Origin: JAAYAY01 sp963674575
GTDB lineage: Bacteria; Planctomycetota; Planctomycetia; Pirellulales; Thermoguttaceae
Reading direction: 5' to 3'
Assembly (NCBI GenBank): GCA_963674575.2
Contig: CAXXQT010000005.1
Span: 1,488,001-1,552,000 of the forward strand
DNA: 64,000 bases
Shown here: piece after piece, positions 17,064-27,020 of the stretch
Numbering within the stretch: position 1 is the first letter of the stretch
How the letters are laid out: each line of letters begins with the position of its first letter
The notes under the pieces: model-generated
Database searches by the model: none
What the model was told of the DNA's origin: nothing
What the model saw: only the letters and a program-made list of their open reading frames with translations
Made by a program: the position numbers and the translations under genes

Positions 17064-18227
17064 ATGAATCGATTCTTCACGACAATGGCCGTGCTTCAAG
17101 CCCTTGCACTGTGCTCCCCCTTGGTGACTGTCGCCGACGACTTCACCTTGCCCAAGCTCACTCAACGAGGGGGCGCCGATGCAATAGGAAGGTTCAGCCT
17201 GCCCAAGCCGAGTCAGACGCTCGAACACTACTCCAAGAGAATCCAGGACAACCCGGATGATGCTGAATCCTACGCGATGCGGGGGCTTCTCTACTTCCAA
17301 GAGCGTAAAGCGAAAAAGGCCATTGATGACTTTTCCAAAACGCTTGAGCTTTCACCGAAGCACCACCTAGCCAGGATCGGTCGAGCAATGCTCTACCACG
17401 AGATGGGCCGATACGAAGAGGCGATCCAAGACTGCACCAAGGCGATCGAGGCAGATCCTCTCGCCGCAGACGCTTACAACCAAAGAGGATTGGCGTACAG
17501 TGGGATGGGCAAGCTGGAGGAAGCACTCATCGAGTACAACAAGGCCTCCCAGATCGATCCCGCGTACGTCGCTCCCTATCAAAACCGAAGTTCATTGTAC
17601 TTGCGTGTGGGAGATTCGCAGAAAGCGTTCGAGCAGGTCAACAGGGCACTTGCGCTCGATCCGACGCTCGCGAGGGCATACCACAACAGAGCGCTTGTCT
17701 GGAAACAGCAGGGGATCGTTATCGCCTTGTCAGGGGATGAGGAGGAAGCCAGAGGGTTGCTCAAGCAAGCAATAGCTGATCTTGATCAAGCGATTTTACT
17801 AGACCCAGAAAACGCGTGGCACTATTGCGCACGAGCGGCTGTCTATTCGCTTGTTGGCCCGTGTGAACAGGCGATCCTCGACTGCAACAAGGCGATCGAG
17901 TTGGATCCCAACAGTAGGGATGCTTTCCACAATCGAGCCGCTGCTCACGCTGAACTGGGACTTGTCGACAAAGCCCTGGCCGATTGCGCCGAGGCGATTC
18001 GTTTGCGGCCTGAACTCCCAGAAACCTACAGTTTGCGCGGCCTAATCTACGCGAATCACAATCATCCCCAGAAGGCATTGGCGGACTACAACAAGACGCT
18101 GGAGATCTCGCCGAACGACATCGGCACGCTCACTTCGCGAGCCACCCTTCACGAGGCGATGGGTAATACCGAGGCCGCAGCGAAGGATCGACGCAAGGTG
18201 CAGCAATTACAGAACGTGGCTCGATAA
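17064..18227 (+). CDS. Exported tetratricopeptide-repeat protein
   Basis: Predicted 387 aa: signal peptide (MNRFFTTMAVLQALALCSPL), a short linker with LPKPSQTLEHYSKRIQ, then about nine 34-residue TPRs to the end (HLARIGRAMLYHEMGRYEEA, AYNQRGLAYSGMGKLEEALI). One repeat is lengthened by an insertion at ~residues 215-235. The gene is a close paralogue of 19295, with the unknown gene 18292 between them, so the pair probably arose by tandem duplication. A relic of the same 5' end lies at 10344. Scaffold function is inferred from the fold. Confidence 0.88.
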   Translation: MNRFFTTMAVLQALALCSPLVTVADDFTLPKLTQRGGADAIGRFSLPKPSQTLEHYSKRIQDNPDDAESYAMRGLLYFQERKAKKAIDDFSKTLELSPKHHLARIGRAMLYHEMGRYEEAIQDCTKAIEADPLAADAYNQRGLAYSGMGKLEEALIEYNKASQIDPAYVAPYQNRSSLYLRVGDSQKAFEQVNRALALDPTLARAYHNRALVWKQQGIVIALSGDEEEARGLLKQAIADLDQAILLDPENAWHYCARAAVYSLVGPCEQAILDCNKAIELDPNSRDAFHNRAAAHAELGLVDKALADCAEAIRLRPELPETYSLRGLIYANHNHPQKALADYNKTLEISPNDIGTLTSRATLHEAMGNTEAAAKDRRKVQQLQNVAR

Positions 18228-18291
18228 GTCTTCGCGGAAACACCTCTGAACGGTTCACTGCGTCGCCCCCAATTCACGGCAAGGCATCAGA

Positions 18292-19215
18292 ATGCTCACG
18301 CTACGATCGCTAAATCACGCACTCATCCTCGTTGCCGTGGCGGCCGTCTTCGCGATGGCTGCTTCACCCGCCGACGCGCAAGTCTTTCGAAGGAAAGCAG
18401 CGCGTGCCAACCTGCCTGCGGCAAGCGGGCACACGATCCGCGTTTTCGACACAACGTGGCTCCAGTCCTATCACAAGCGTTGCAGCCGGCTTCACTCCCA
18501 AATGGAAAACCGCGAAATAGACGAAGATCTCACTGAACAACCCGACTCTGGCACCTGGAGCATCTCCGACGTCGATCCGGCGGCGATCTTGAACGGGTGC
18601 CGTCATCTTTCGGTTCGGCCGGGATGGACGCTGGAAGCTTATCTCTTTCGATATGGGGGAAACGGCAACGGATTTGTCGTCGGAGCACGGAAAGGGAAGA
18701 ACATCCCATCGGCTAAGGAAATCCCCTCCTTGGAGGACCGGCCTTGGGAAGAGACCTGCGACGAACTTGACAACGTCTACGAATGCATGGCGGCCGTCGT
18801 GGGCGACCGTTCCCCCGAATCGTACTTGGAAGCTTCGATGGCGCATCGGGAGTTGCTTGAATTCGGCGCCCTGTGGCACGGCGTCTCTTGGCGAACCCAC
18901 ACGGTGCTCGATCGTTTCCCGCTTGCCGAGGAGAAGCCCGCGACTGGGCAGGACATCGACTCGCCGCTCTCGACCGTCAGGACGAAACCGGAAGAGTGGA
19001 AGTGGAAGGCGCCGAAACCGGAGCAGTGGAAGCCGACGGTTGAATTCGACGGGGACTGTGTGACCGTGACCTTTTACAGTTGGACTGCCCTTGCGACCCG
19101 CCAGGATGGCGAGACGATCGTCCGTCATCAGGATACGTATCTTGAAGGGTTTTATGTTCCGGTAAAAAGCTCGGAACGCGTGATCGCCGTAGGAGTCGGG
19201 GGCTTCTGCTTCTGA
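18292..19215 (+). CDS. Exported protein of unknown function
   Basis: Predicted 307 aa with a signal peptide (ILVAVAAVFAMAASPADA) and AAGG upstream of the ATG. The mature region has several Cys, a charged repeat-like stretch (KPEEWKWKAPKPEQWKP, ~residues 240-255) and a beta-rich C-terminus ending GVGGFCF. No family recognised. It sits between two TPR paralogues. About 68 bases of its signal-peptide coding region have a clear relic at 57955-58024, so it belongs to a wider local family. Confidence 0.75.
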   Translation: MLTLRSLNHALILVAVAAVFAMAASPADAQVFRRKAARANLPAASGHTIRVFDTTWLQSYHKRCSRLHSQMENREIDEDLTEQPDSGTWSISDVDPAAILNGCRHLSVRPGWTLEAYLFRYGGNGNGFVVGARKGKNIPSAKEIPSLEDRPWEETCDELDNVYECMAAVVGDRSPESYLEASMAHRELLEFGALWHGVSWRTHTVLDRFPLAEEKPATGQDIDSPLSTVRTKPEEWKWKAPKPEQWKPTVEFDGDCVTVTFYSWTALATRQDGETIVRHQDTYLEGFYVPVKSSERVIAVGVGGFCF

Positions 19216-19294
19216 GACGCCGCGATTCAGGAACCTGCAGCAGTCCCGTCCTTTTCATGTTGTTTCTCTTGCTTTTTCCAGACAAGGACTCTCA

Positions 19295-20455
19295 ATGGCA
19301 CTTCGATTGATCGCACTGACCGTTACGCTTAACTACATCCTTCCGTGTCTATCGCACCCGAGCCTCGCCGATGAACCTCTCCTGGGCCAGGCTGGACAAC
19401 AACGTTTCTCTGATGAGCAGTCCGTGGACTACAGCCTCCCCAAACCGGCCAAGTCGCTGGAAGCGTATTCCAAACAGATCGAGGGGAGACCGAATGACGC
19501 GGAAGCCTACGTCATGCGAGGGTTGCTCTATATCCAGAAGGGCGAAGGGGAAAACGCTTTTGCCGATTTATCCAAAGCGATTGAGCTTTCGCCCAAGCAT
19601 CACCTCGCTTTGATCAGTCGAGCAATGCTGTATGAGGCAAGAGGCCAATACGAAAAGGCGATCGAAGACTGCTCGGAAGCAATCAAGGTCAATCCACTCC
19701 ATCCCGCGGGCTACAACCAGAGAGGATTAGCCTATCGCGGACTGGGCAAGCTGGAAAAGGCGCTCGCCGACTACAACCAGGCCACGCTGATCGCGCCCGA
19801 ATACGTAGTCGCCTATGCGAATCGCGCCACGCTCTTCTTCCTGGTCGGCGACCTGAAGCGAGCGTTCCAGGAGATCAACAAAGCGATCGCGCTTGATCCC
19901 ACGTGCGCGATGGCCTATCACAGTCGGGGGCTCATCTGCCATCGTCAGGCCGCGTTCGTGAAAGAGGAAAAAGAGGCGATGCAACTGGCGGAGCAGGCAA
20001 TCAGCGACTTCGATCAAGCAATTAGGCTCAAACCTGAGAACGCATCCTACTACGCCGCTCGTGGGGATCTCTATTCCAATCTGGGACAGCACCAACGTTC
20101 GCTCTCCGATTATGACAAGGCGGTCGAACTGAATCCCCGTAGCCGCGACGCCTACAACAACCGGGCCATTGCTCACGCGGAGCTTGGAAACGTCGAGAAA
20201 GCCCTGGCCGACTGCGGCAAGGCAATCCGCTTGCGCCCCGAACTTGCCGACACCTATGGTCTGCGCGGCCTGATCTATGCAAACCACAACCAGCCCGAGA
20301 AGGCGATGACCGACTACAACAAGGCCTTGGCAATCTCGCCGAACGACATCACGACACTCACGTGGCGAGCCAACCTCTACGAGTCGCTTGGCAACAACGA
20401 GGCCGCAGCGCAAGATCGACGCAAGGCACAGCAATTGCAGAACGCTGGAAGATAG
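19295..20455 (+). CDS. Exported tetratricopeptide-repeat protein (paralogue)
   Basis: Predicted 386 aa, with AAGGA 7 bases before the ATG. Signal peptide to ~residue 25 (PSLADEP), then the same linker as the 17064 protein (YSLPKPAKSLEAYSKQI) and about nine TPRs (AGYNQRGLAYRGLGKLEKAL). The insertion in the middle repeat is also shared. Both genes end in a near-identical RRKAQQLQNAGR / RRKVQQLQNVAR tail. Divergence is clear at the DNA level, so the duplication is not recent. Confidence 0.88.
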   Translation: MALRLIALTVTLNYILPCLSHPSLADEPLLGQAGQQRFSDEQSVDYSLPKPAKSLEAYSKQIEGRPNDAEAYVMRGLLYIQKGEGENAFADLSKAIELSPKHHLALISRAMLYEARGQYEKAIEDCSEAIKVNPLHPAGYNQRGLAYRGLGKLEKALADYNQATLIAPEYVVAYANRATLFFLVGDLKRAFQEINKAIALDPTCAMAYHSRGLICHRQAAFVKEEKEAMQLAEQAISDFDQAIRLKPENASYYAARGDLYSNLGQHQRSLSDYDKAVELNPRSRDAYNNRAIAHAELGNVEKALADCGKAIRLRPELADTYGLRGLIYANHNQPEKAMTDYNKALAISPNDITTLTWRANLYESLGNNEAAAQDRRKAQQLQNAGR

Positions 20456-20611
20456 TGCTTGGCGCCGCGTGTCAATTACGGCACGAAGGCTGTCCACAAA
20501 TCGTAAGAAACTCCAAGTGACAACGAACGAGGCGTCACCTTCTCGCTGGAGCATTCCCGGAACACACTCCTCGATTCAAACCTCTCAACGACACAAAAAC
20601 GGAGCGTCAGC

Positions 20612-23215
20612 ATGTTCAGAAAAGCACTCATCTGCCTCATAGCTCTTGCCATCGTCCTTTCCGCATCACTCGCACACGCACGGAACTGGACGATCGCCAC
20701 CCGAAACGGCACGATGCGTTTCGAGGCCGACCTGGTCGAACTCCAGGGCGACAAGGTGATCATCCAGGCCTCCGGCAAGAGGTACCAGGTTTCGTTCCGC
20801 ACCCTTTCCGCCGCCGATCAGCAGTTCATTCGGTCGCAACAAGGCGGCAATGCCGCTCAGGCCGGCGCAGGCGCCGCGCCGGCCGCTTCGACGGAAGGCG
20901 AATCGCAGCGCAGCTTCACGCTGGATTTTGAGCGGGCCGACTCGGACGCCTCGCTATCCTTCGAGGTGATCGCCACGCCGGTCGTCGCCAAGGAGTGTGT
21001 CGCGGCGGCTCTTTCGCCAAACGGCAAGTATGCGGCTTGGATTGAGGGACAAGAACAAAAATACGATGGCAAAGAGAAAACGGTATACGCTGCCGTTCTG
21101 TATAACATTGAAACCGGCGAGAGCCAGACGCTCGGCACGGCGCCGTACAGTGGCTTTTCCGGTGTGGCATTCTCGAACGATTCCTCAATTCTCACTGCAA
21201 CAACCCACGATCGGATTCTCCGCTATGCAATAAGGAACAACAAGGCCGAGCAACTTTCTGCGGTCGCGATGTCGAGCGTACTCGAAAATGTCAACGCCTC
21301 CTTGGGATCGAACAAGGATCTCCACAAAGCCTATGCCTTAGCGTGCGATGGCACATATATGGTACTTGGAAGCTTGTTCAAAGGGCTTTGCCTCTGCAAG
21401 ACGGACGACGGATCGGTCGTCCACGGCTTGAAAGGCAAGGTCTCCGATTCCTACGATTTCTGGCTCTCCGGCGATTGTCGGACCTTGATTTACGAAATCG
21501 AAGAAGACGAACAACTCGGCGCAATGAACCTCGTGACCGGGAAGAACATTGAAAACGCCTTCGCCGGTTCATGGGAGGGCGTCGCCATATCGCCAAGCGG
21601 AAGATATGTCGTTTTGTCGGACTACGACTTGGTCAGCGTGTACGAATTCGATGAGGGCATTTATCGACTTGTTCATACTGTTCAAGCAGAAGAAGACCAC
21701 AATGAATCTCGCGTTGCCGTTGGTGACGACGGCATCATCGCGTTTCCCTCTTGCGTTCTCAACGTCAATGACTCCCAAGGCGATTACTTTCCCATAAACT
21801 CAACAGTTCCGTTGAATGTGTCTCCGGCCAAGGATTACATGGTCGCCGCGTCTCGGCATTCGTCGGATCGCGTCTGCATTTACGCGTATCCGAGCGGGCA
21901 ACGTCTCTACGAAATCCCAAAGTCGGAGGACACGCAATTCGATTCGTTCTCGCACATTTCCAGCGATGGCAAGACCGTCGTGGTTCGTCCCGCCTCGAAA
22001 GAGGGCGGGTCGCTGACGATTCTGAAGGCCGGCCACGGCGGAATCCGTTTCGGCAAGGCCGAACTGCCGTTTCCCGAAAACATGGACAAGGTGTTCCGCT
22101 TGGACTATGCCTTGGACGGTGACCGCCTGACGGTGATCGGCGGAATTGGCCGGAAGTCCCCGACGGCATCCCTGTCGCAATATAGCTTCCATAAAGACAA
22201 CGGCACAGCAAGCCTATGCAAGACCTTTCTGCCGACGCTCAGCGTCGATAGCCGCGTGCGCAAGTTCTTTCTAGATAGCAACTACGCCCCCGAAATCATC
22301 GGGTCCCAGGACCAACGTGCCGTCTTTTTGATGCGGGAAAGGCTGCACAACACAGCACTCAACGCGGAAACGGCAGGGGTGGGGCGGAGTCTCAGTGATT
22401 CCTCATATGAGGTGTTATGGTTCCCCGAAAGTGGAAAGAGCGTAACCAGCCTCAACGTGTTCCAGTGGTTCAAAGCCAACCTGGAGGAGATACGCAAGAA
22501 GTCCCTGCGTCCTACCATTCAACCGTTCGGCGAGGGTTTCATAATCCAGCAGTCGTTCTGGGAAATAACTTCCAAGACCGCCAACGTCAAGACCGGTATA
22601 TTCAAGCCCGGAGCGAAGATTGAAACGACCGACGACTATCCGGACACGTTCAAGGCTGACGGTATCGCCGTCAGTTCGAATGGGCGCTGGTTTGTCGCGA
22701 TTGCAGCTAGCGGACTCGCCAAAGACTGTACCAGCGAGCTCGGTTCGCCTTGCCTAATTGTTCAAGATCGCTCACGTTCCAACAGCAAGCCGTTGCTCTA
22801 CAAGACACATACGATGGTAACGAGCGACATCGCGTTCTTCGGCGAAAACGAAGAACTGCTTCGTCTCCGTTCACGCCACAAGGATCAAAGCGGTCGCGCG
22901 GCGGAGGTCATCGACCTGCGCCTTGGGAAGATGAAATGGAGGCAAGAAAGCCACTTCGTCATCGACGTCGCTCCCCAGTACGGCTTCTATGTCGTGGCGG
23001 AAGATTGGAACAAGCTGGTCGCCAAGAACATGGAAGACGATCAGGTGATCGCCAACATCGGCATGACCGATTCGCCCGTCACGGCGATGACCCTTTCGCA
23101 CGCCTGCGACCGCCTCGCCGTGGCCACGAAAGAGAAAAAGGTGATCGTCTACGACCTGTCGTCTTTGGTCGACACGCGGCAAAACGCGTCGGCAGAAGAG
23201 ACCGCCGCTCCCTGA
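20612..23215 (+). CDS. Exported SHD1-domain / beta-propeller protein
   Basis: Predicted 867 aa; CGGAG precedes the ATG. Signal peptide MFRKALICLIALAIVLSASLA; SHD1 domain ~residues 23-72 (NWTIATRNGTMRFEADLVEL, YQVSFRTLSAADQQFI), then a Gln/Ala linker and ~700 residues of WD40/propeller-like blades (AAALSPNGKYAAWI, GVAISPSGRYVVLSDYDLVS, MTLSHACDRLAVATKEKKVI). The combination parallels the SHD1-LRR protein at 12961: the same head with a different binding module. A periplasmic or surface interaction protein is likely; no catalytic residues seen. Confidence 0.82.
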   Translation: MFRKALICLIALAIVLSASLAHARNWTIATRNGTMRFEADLVELQGDKVIIQASGKRYQVSFRTLSAADQQFIRSQQGGNAAQAGAGAAPAASTEGESQRSFTLDFERADSDASLSFEVIATPVVAKECVAAALSPNGKYAAWIEGQEQKYDGKEKTVYAAVLYNIETGESQTLGTAPYSGFSGVAFSNDSSILTATTHDRILRYAIRNNKAEQLSAVAMSSVLENVNASLGSNKDLHKAYALACDGTYMVLGSLFKGLCLCKTDDGSVVHGLKGKVSDSYDFWLSGDCRTLIYEIEEDEQLGAMNLVTGKNIENAFAGSWEGVAISPSGRYVVLSDYDLVSVYEFDEGIYRLVHTVQAEEDHNESRVAVGDDGIIAFPSCVLNVNDSQGDYFPINSTVPLNVSPAKDYMVAASRHSSDRVCIYAYPSGQRLYEIPKSEDTQFDSFSHISSDGKTVVVRPASKEGGSLTILKAGHGGIRFGKAELPFPENMDKVFRLDYALDGDRLTVIGGIGRKSPTASLSQYSFHKDNGTASLCKTFLPTLSVDSRVRKFFLDSNYAPEIIGSQDQRAVFLMRERLHNTALNAETAGVGRSLSDSSYEVLWFPESGKSVTSLNVFQWFKANLEEIRKKSLRPTIQPFGEGFIIQQSFWEITSKTANVKTGIFKPGAKIETTDDYPDTFKADGIAVSSNGRWFVAIAASGLAKDCTSELGSPCLIVQDRSRSNSKPLLYKTHTMVTSDIAFFGENEELLRLRSRHKDQSGRAAEVIDLRLGKMKWRQESHFVIDVAPQYGFYVVAEDWNKLVAKNMEDDQVIANIGMTDSPVTAMTLSHACDRLAVATKEKKVIVYDLSSLVDTRQNASAEETAAP

Positions 23216-23245
23216 AGAAGCGGGAACAGAAAACGCCATAACCAG

Positions 23246-23375
23246 CAGCCCGTTGACCAAGTAGGTCACCGCTCGCCGAGCGGGACCTCAAAACGGAACG
23301 TCGCCCAGCAATTCAGGAACCGTGCGGCCCCCAGTAGCTACGAGGACGCCGAACGGGGGCCTTTTCAACGGGCTG
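23246..23375. repeat. 130-bp element with terminal inverted repeats, family B copy 1
   Basis: The ends are CAGCCCGTTGA and its exact complement TCAACGGGCTG. Near the left end an 11-bp stem (AGGTC-A-CCGCTC / GAGCGG-GACCT, loop GCC, 23263-23288) can form. A second copy lies at 36686-36817. It encodes nothing and resembles a miniature inverted-repeat element; no target duplication was clear. Confidence 0.75.
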
Positions 23376-23532
23376 TCAGGCGTCCTGAGAGCGACCGGCT
23401 CGCCACGCTTGAGACTCGACCTGTCGCGTCCGCCGTTGGTCGGGCAGGTCCGGCCGCGTTTTGCCGACTTGAAGTCGACCCTTAGCAGACCTTTCAACGG
23501 AACACCATTCCATAACACAACGAGCTTGTCAA

Positions 23533-26500
23533 ATGAAACCATTCTCCCTACGAAACGTAAGCCTCTACGCCTTCTGTTTTGTGTTTCTCTCGCCTCTGGT
23601 TCGCTATGGCTCCGGGAACGATGGCGATGTGAGCGCGTCAGACCAGGCCAACGCGAACATAGCGGTGCAAAAAGACACATCGCAGTCCAGCCCAGCCGCG
23701 CATCAGAAGTCGGCAGAGAGAACGCCAAAAGATGACTCGCCCGTATTGCCGTTCGACGCTCTCGTGGAAGAGCTTGAGGCCTCCTCCAACAAACCCGTAG
23801 AGCCGTCGGCCGAGTCGCCGTCTGAAGTGAAAGAGCTTCGCGTGCCCGACGACTTCAAAACGCTATCCGAGGCACTGGAACACGCGCAAGCCGGGCAAAC
23901 GATCCTCATCCAGCCCGGCGTCCATTCCTTCAAGGAGACGCTTGTCATAGCGAAGGACGTCACCGTCAAAGGGGCCGCAGAAAGCCCGGAATCCGTGGTG
24001 CTGCAATGCAAAGATGGGACGGCGATTCGGATTGAGTCGCCTTCCGCAAGACTTGAGAATCTCTCCGTCCGAGCACTGGATGGTGACGGCGTGCGCATCG
24101 AAAGCGGCGCTTCTCAAGTTCTGAATTGTCACGTTCAAGCGAAAGGCAAGGACGACAAATCAGGACTGACGGAGGGGATCGGCATTGTGATCCGGGGGGA
24201 AGAGGCCCGACCGATTATCACAAGTTGCGTGATGACCAACTGCACGGGATACGGAATGGCGGCAGGAAAGGGAGCGTCTCCCAATGTGAAAGACTGCAAG
24301 GCCATCAAGAATGCCGAGTTCGGCTTTCTCGTTCACGACCAAGGCGCAGGAACGTTTACGAATTGCGACGCTTCTGGATCGCTGGCAGGATTCTGTGTTC
24401 TCACCGAAGGCGATCCCAAGGTTTCCGGTTGCCGTTTTCATGACAACGAAAACTGCGGTATCGGCGTTGCGGAGAACGGCAAGGGGCAGTTCGAGGAGTG
24501 TGAAGTTTTCAGCAACAAGTTGATCGGAGTGTTTGTCGCCGAGAAGAGCGATCCAACCGTGTCGAAATGTCACATTCACGACAATGCTGATGTCGGTGTC
24601 TTGGTTACGGACAAAGGGCGAGGGACGTTTCGTGGCAATGTTGTAAGCAATCATGCTACCAACAACTGGGACATCCAGGAGTCGGCTGGCGAAGTTGTTC
24701 GGGCGGACAACACAAGCGAGGCTCGCGAAGATGTTGCAAAGCACGATGCCCCGAAGGATGACGCCGGCGCAGAAGCGGAGCCATCCGAAGCCGTCGATGG
24801 CGACGCTGTTGCACAGGCCGACAATCCCGAAGCTCAAGAACGGCATATCGCCCAGGGACTTGAATTGTTCGGTGTCGACTTCTATCAACCGACGCTGACA
24901 ATTCAGGAGTGCAACGAGAAAATCAAGGCGAATCCGCGAGACGGCTCTCTCTACATCATGCGCGGAGCGATCGCCCAGAATGCGGGCCGCCTTGATGAAG
25001 CACTGGCGGATTACGAGACGGCGATCAAGCTGGCGCCTCAGTCCGCCGACGGACTGAATCGGCGCGGGATCATTTGGATGGCCAAGGGAGAGTACAACAA
25101 GGCGATCGCGGACTTCTCCGCAGCGTTGCAGATCGACAATGAGCTTGAAGCGGTTCATAACAATCTCGGCCTCGCCTATCATGGCCTCGGCGAGCAGGGC
25201 AAGGCAATGGAAGAGTATGGCCGCGCATTGGAGCTTAACCCTGAATACGGGCTGTCCTATCAGAATCGCGGGGACGTCTATGCGGCGTTGGAGAAATCCG
25301 AAGAGGCCATGGACGATTACGCCCATGCCATCGCGATTCGGCCCAAATGTCCCTTGGCCTACAACAATCGCGCGCTCCTGCATGACGCCCTTGGGGAACA
25401 TCAGAAAGCGATTGACGACTATGCGACGGCGATTGAACTGGCCCCTCATCTGGCGATCCTCTACAGCAATCGCTCCATATCCTACAAGGCTTTGGACAAG
25501 TTCGAGCTTGCCATGAAGGACTGCGAAAAGGCAATCGAACTGGATCGTTACTGCGCCGACGCATATGTCAATCGCGGGGCCCTTCTCTGTTCGAAGGAGC
25601 GTTTTGATGAAGCAATCGCCGATTTTGGCCGTGCCATCGCGATCGATCCGAAGATGGCAGTCGCTTATCGAGATCGCGGCCAGCTATTCGACAGTCGGGG
25701 AGAGCACGAAAAGGCCGTGGAAGACTGCACCAAGGCCATTGCAATCGACCCGGAATACCAGGCTGCCTATTTTGCCCGGGGCTGTGCCTACTGCAATCTT
25801 GCGAAGTATGAGCAGGCGATCGCGGATTTCAACAAGGCGATTGAGCTGAGCCCAACCGACGCCGGCTGTTTCTACAATCGGGGCATGGCTCGATACGGCC
25901 AAGGAAACGTGGGCGAGGCGATCAAGGACTTCGATAAGGCGATTGAAATCAAACCGGATTATGCGTCTGCCTTGAATAATCGCGGAAATGCCTATGAAGA
26001 CCTGGAAGAATATGACGAGGCGCTTCACGATTTCAATCGAGCAATTGCAATCGATCCCAAGCTGGCGATCGCCTATAGCAATCGCGGACATACCTTGCAG
26101 CAGATGGGCGAATACAAGAACGCGTTTCTCGACTACAACCGAGCGATCGAGATCGATTCGCAATGTAATGCTGCTTACGTCAATCGCGGCGCCATCTTCG
26201 GAGCTACGGGTGAGTATCAACTTGCAATCGCTGACTTCAATCGTGCTTTGGAAATCGATCCCAAAGAGGCCATGGCCTATTACAATCGCGGCTTGATGCA
26301 TGCCGCTATGGGAAACGCCAGAGACATGTTTCGCGATTACAACACCGCGATTCAGATCAACCCTCAGTATGCCGATGCACTGAACAACCGGGGCAACGCG
26401 TATGCGAAAATCGGGCAGTATGAAGAAGCCTTGCGTGACTTCAATACGGCGCTTTCGGTTACGCCGAAGGACGCATATCTCTATTTCAATCGCGCAGAAG

Positions 26501-26673
26501 TCTACCGAAAGACCGGCAGAAAGAAGGAAGCGATAAGCGACTACACTCGTGCCATCCAATGCGATCCGTCGCTCGCCCCTCCATACCACAACCGGGCGGT
26601 GCTGCTTCGTGAAATGGGAGACTATTCCAACGCCGCCAAGGATATGGAAATGTACAGGCGTCTATCGCAATGA
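23533..26673 (+). CDS. Exported beta-helix and TPR fusion protein
   Basis: Predicted 1046 aa. The N-terminal hydrophobic segment (SLYAFCFVFLSPLV) is a signal peptide, followed by an acidic linker with LPFDALVEELEAS, shared with the Sel1 lipoprotein at 14608. Residues ~98-390 are a right-handed parallel beta-helix of pectate-lyase/NosD type (HAQAGQTILIQPGVHSFKET, then short coils such as GYGMAAGKGASPNVKDCKA). From ~460 to the end there are about seventeen TPRs (AYNNRALLHDALGEHQKAID, with Asn-Arg-Gly in nearly every unit). The helix part may bind polysaccharide and the TPR part protein; both are inferred from fold. No lyase catalytic set was identified. Confidence 0.87.
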   Translation: MKPFSLRNVSLYAFCFVFLSPLVRYGSGNDGDVSASDQANANIAVQKDTSQSSPAAHQKSAERTPKDDSPVLPFDALVEELEASSNKPVEPSAESPSEVKELRVPDDFKTLSEALEHAQAGQTILIQPGVHSFKETLVIAKDVTVKGAAESPESVVLQCKDGTAIRIESPSARLENLSVRALDGDGVRIESGASQVLNCHVQAKGKDDKSGLTEGIGIVIRGEEARPIITSCVMTNCTGYGMAAGKGASPNVKDCKAIKNAEFGFLVHDQGAGTFTNCDASGSLAGFCVLTEGDPKVSGCRFHDNENCGIGVAENGKGQFEECEVFSNKLIGVFVAEKSDPTVSKCHIHDNADVGVLVTDKGRGTFRGNVVSNHATNNWDIQESAGEVVRADNTSEAREDVAKHDAPKDDAGAEAEPSEAVDGDAVAQADNPEAQERHIAQGLELFGVDFYQPTLTIQECNEKIKANPRDGSLYIMRGAIAQNAGRLDEALADYETAIKLAPQSADGLNRRGIIWMAKGEYNKAIADFSAALQIDNELEAVHNNLGLAYHGLGEQGKAMEEYGRALELNPEYGLSYQNRGDVYAALEKSEEAMDDYAHAIAIRPKCPLAYNNRALLHDALGEHQKAIDDYATAIELAPHLAILYSNRSISYKALDKFELAMKDCEKAIELDRYCADAYVNRGALLCSKERFDEAIADFGRAIAIDPKMAVAYRDRGQLFDSRGEHEKAVEDCTKAIAIDPEYQAAYFARGCAYCNLAKYEQAIADFNKAIELSPTDAGCFYNRGMARYGQGNVGEAIKDFDKAIEIKPDYASALNNRGNAYEDLEEYDEALHDFNRAIAIDPKLAIAYSNRGHTLQQMGEYKNAFLDYNRAIEIDSQCNAAYVNRGAIFGATGEYQLAIADFNRALEIDPKEAMAYYNRGLMHAAMGNARDMFRDYNTAIQINPQYADALNNRGNAYAKIGQYEEALRDFNTALSVTPKDAYLYFNRAEVYRKTGRKKEAISDYTRAIQCDPSLAPPYHNRAVLLREMGDYSNAAKDMEMYRRLSQ

Positions 26674-27020
26674 CCGGAAGTTCTGTCTCCATCTGTCTTG
26701 AGACGCTGTCAGGGGCCGCCTGAAAAACAACCAGTCTGAGACCGTCGGATTAGGGTCGAATCGAGCACTTGCGTTGGAGGAGACCCTGAGACGGCGAATC
26801 GGCATGGAATGGCGGAGTTCAAGCCGCTTCTTGTGTTCCATCAACATGCCTGGCCCTGCTCGCTTTCGACCTGTCGGCCAAGCGGATCCGCCAGGATCTG
26901 AACGGGGAAGAAACAAAGTTCCTGGCCGGCACACGGTGTCCTTCCGGCAAGCCTGCATGAGTCTTTTGATGGCGTCTGGTATCGTTGGCTGTCGAGGCGA
27001 GGTTTTGTGGAGGATGGCCA
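26674..27020. other. Intergenic region upstream of IS66 element
   Basis: No convincing gene. Around 26845-26960 a short open stretch reads CLALLAFDLSAKRIRQDLNG and ends at a stop, which could be the tail of an old transposase, but I cannot name it. The phrase ccctgagacggcgaatcggc recurs near 39875. The left end of the IS66 element must lie in here, but I could not place it. Confidence 0.35.

Noticed and set aside
24160..25449. 429-codon minus-strand frame
   Set aside because: Antisense to clear beta-helix and TPR units; a by-product of codon periodicity in the repeats.
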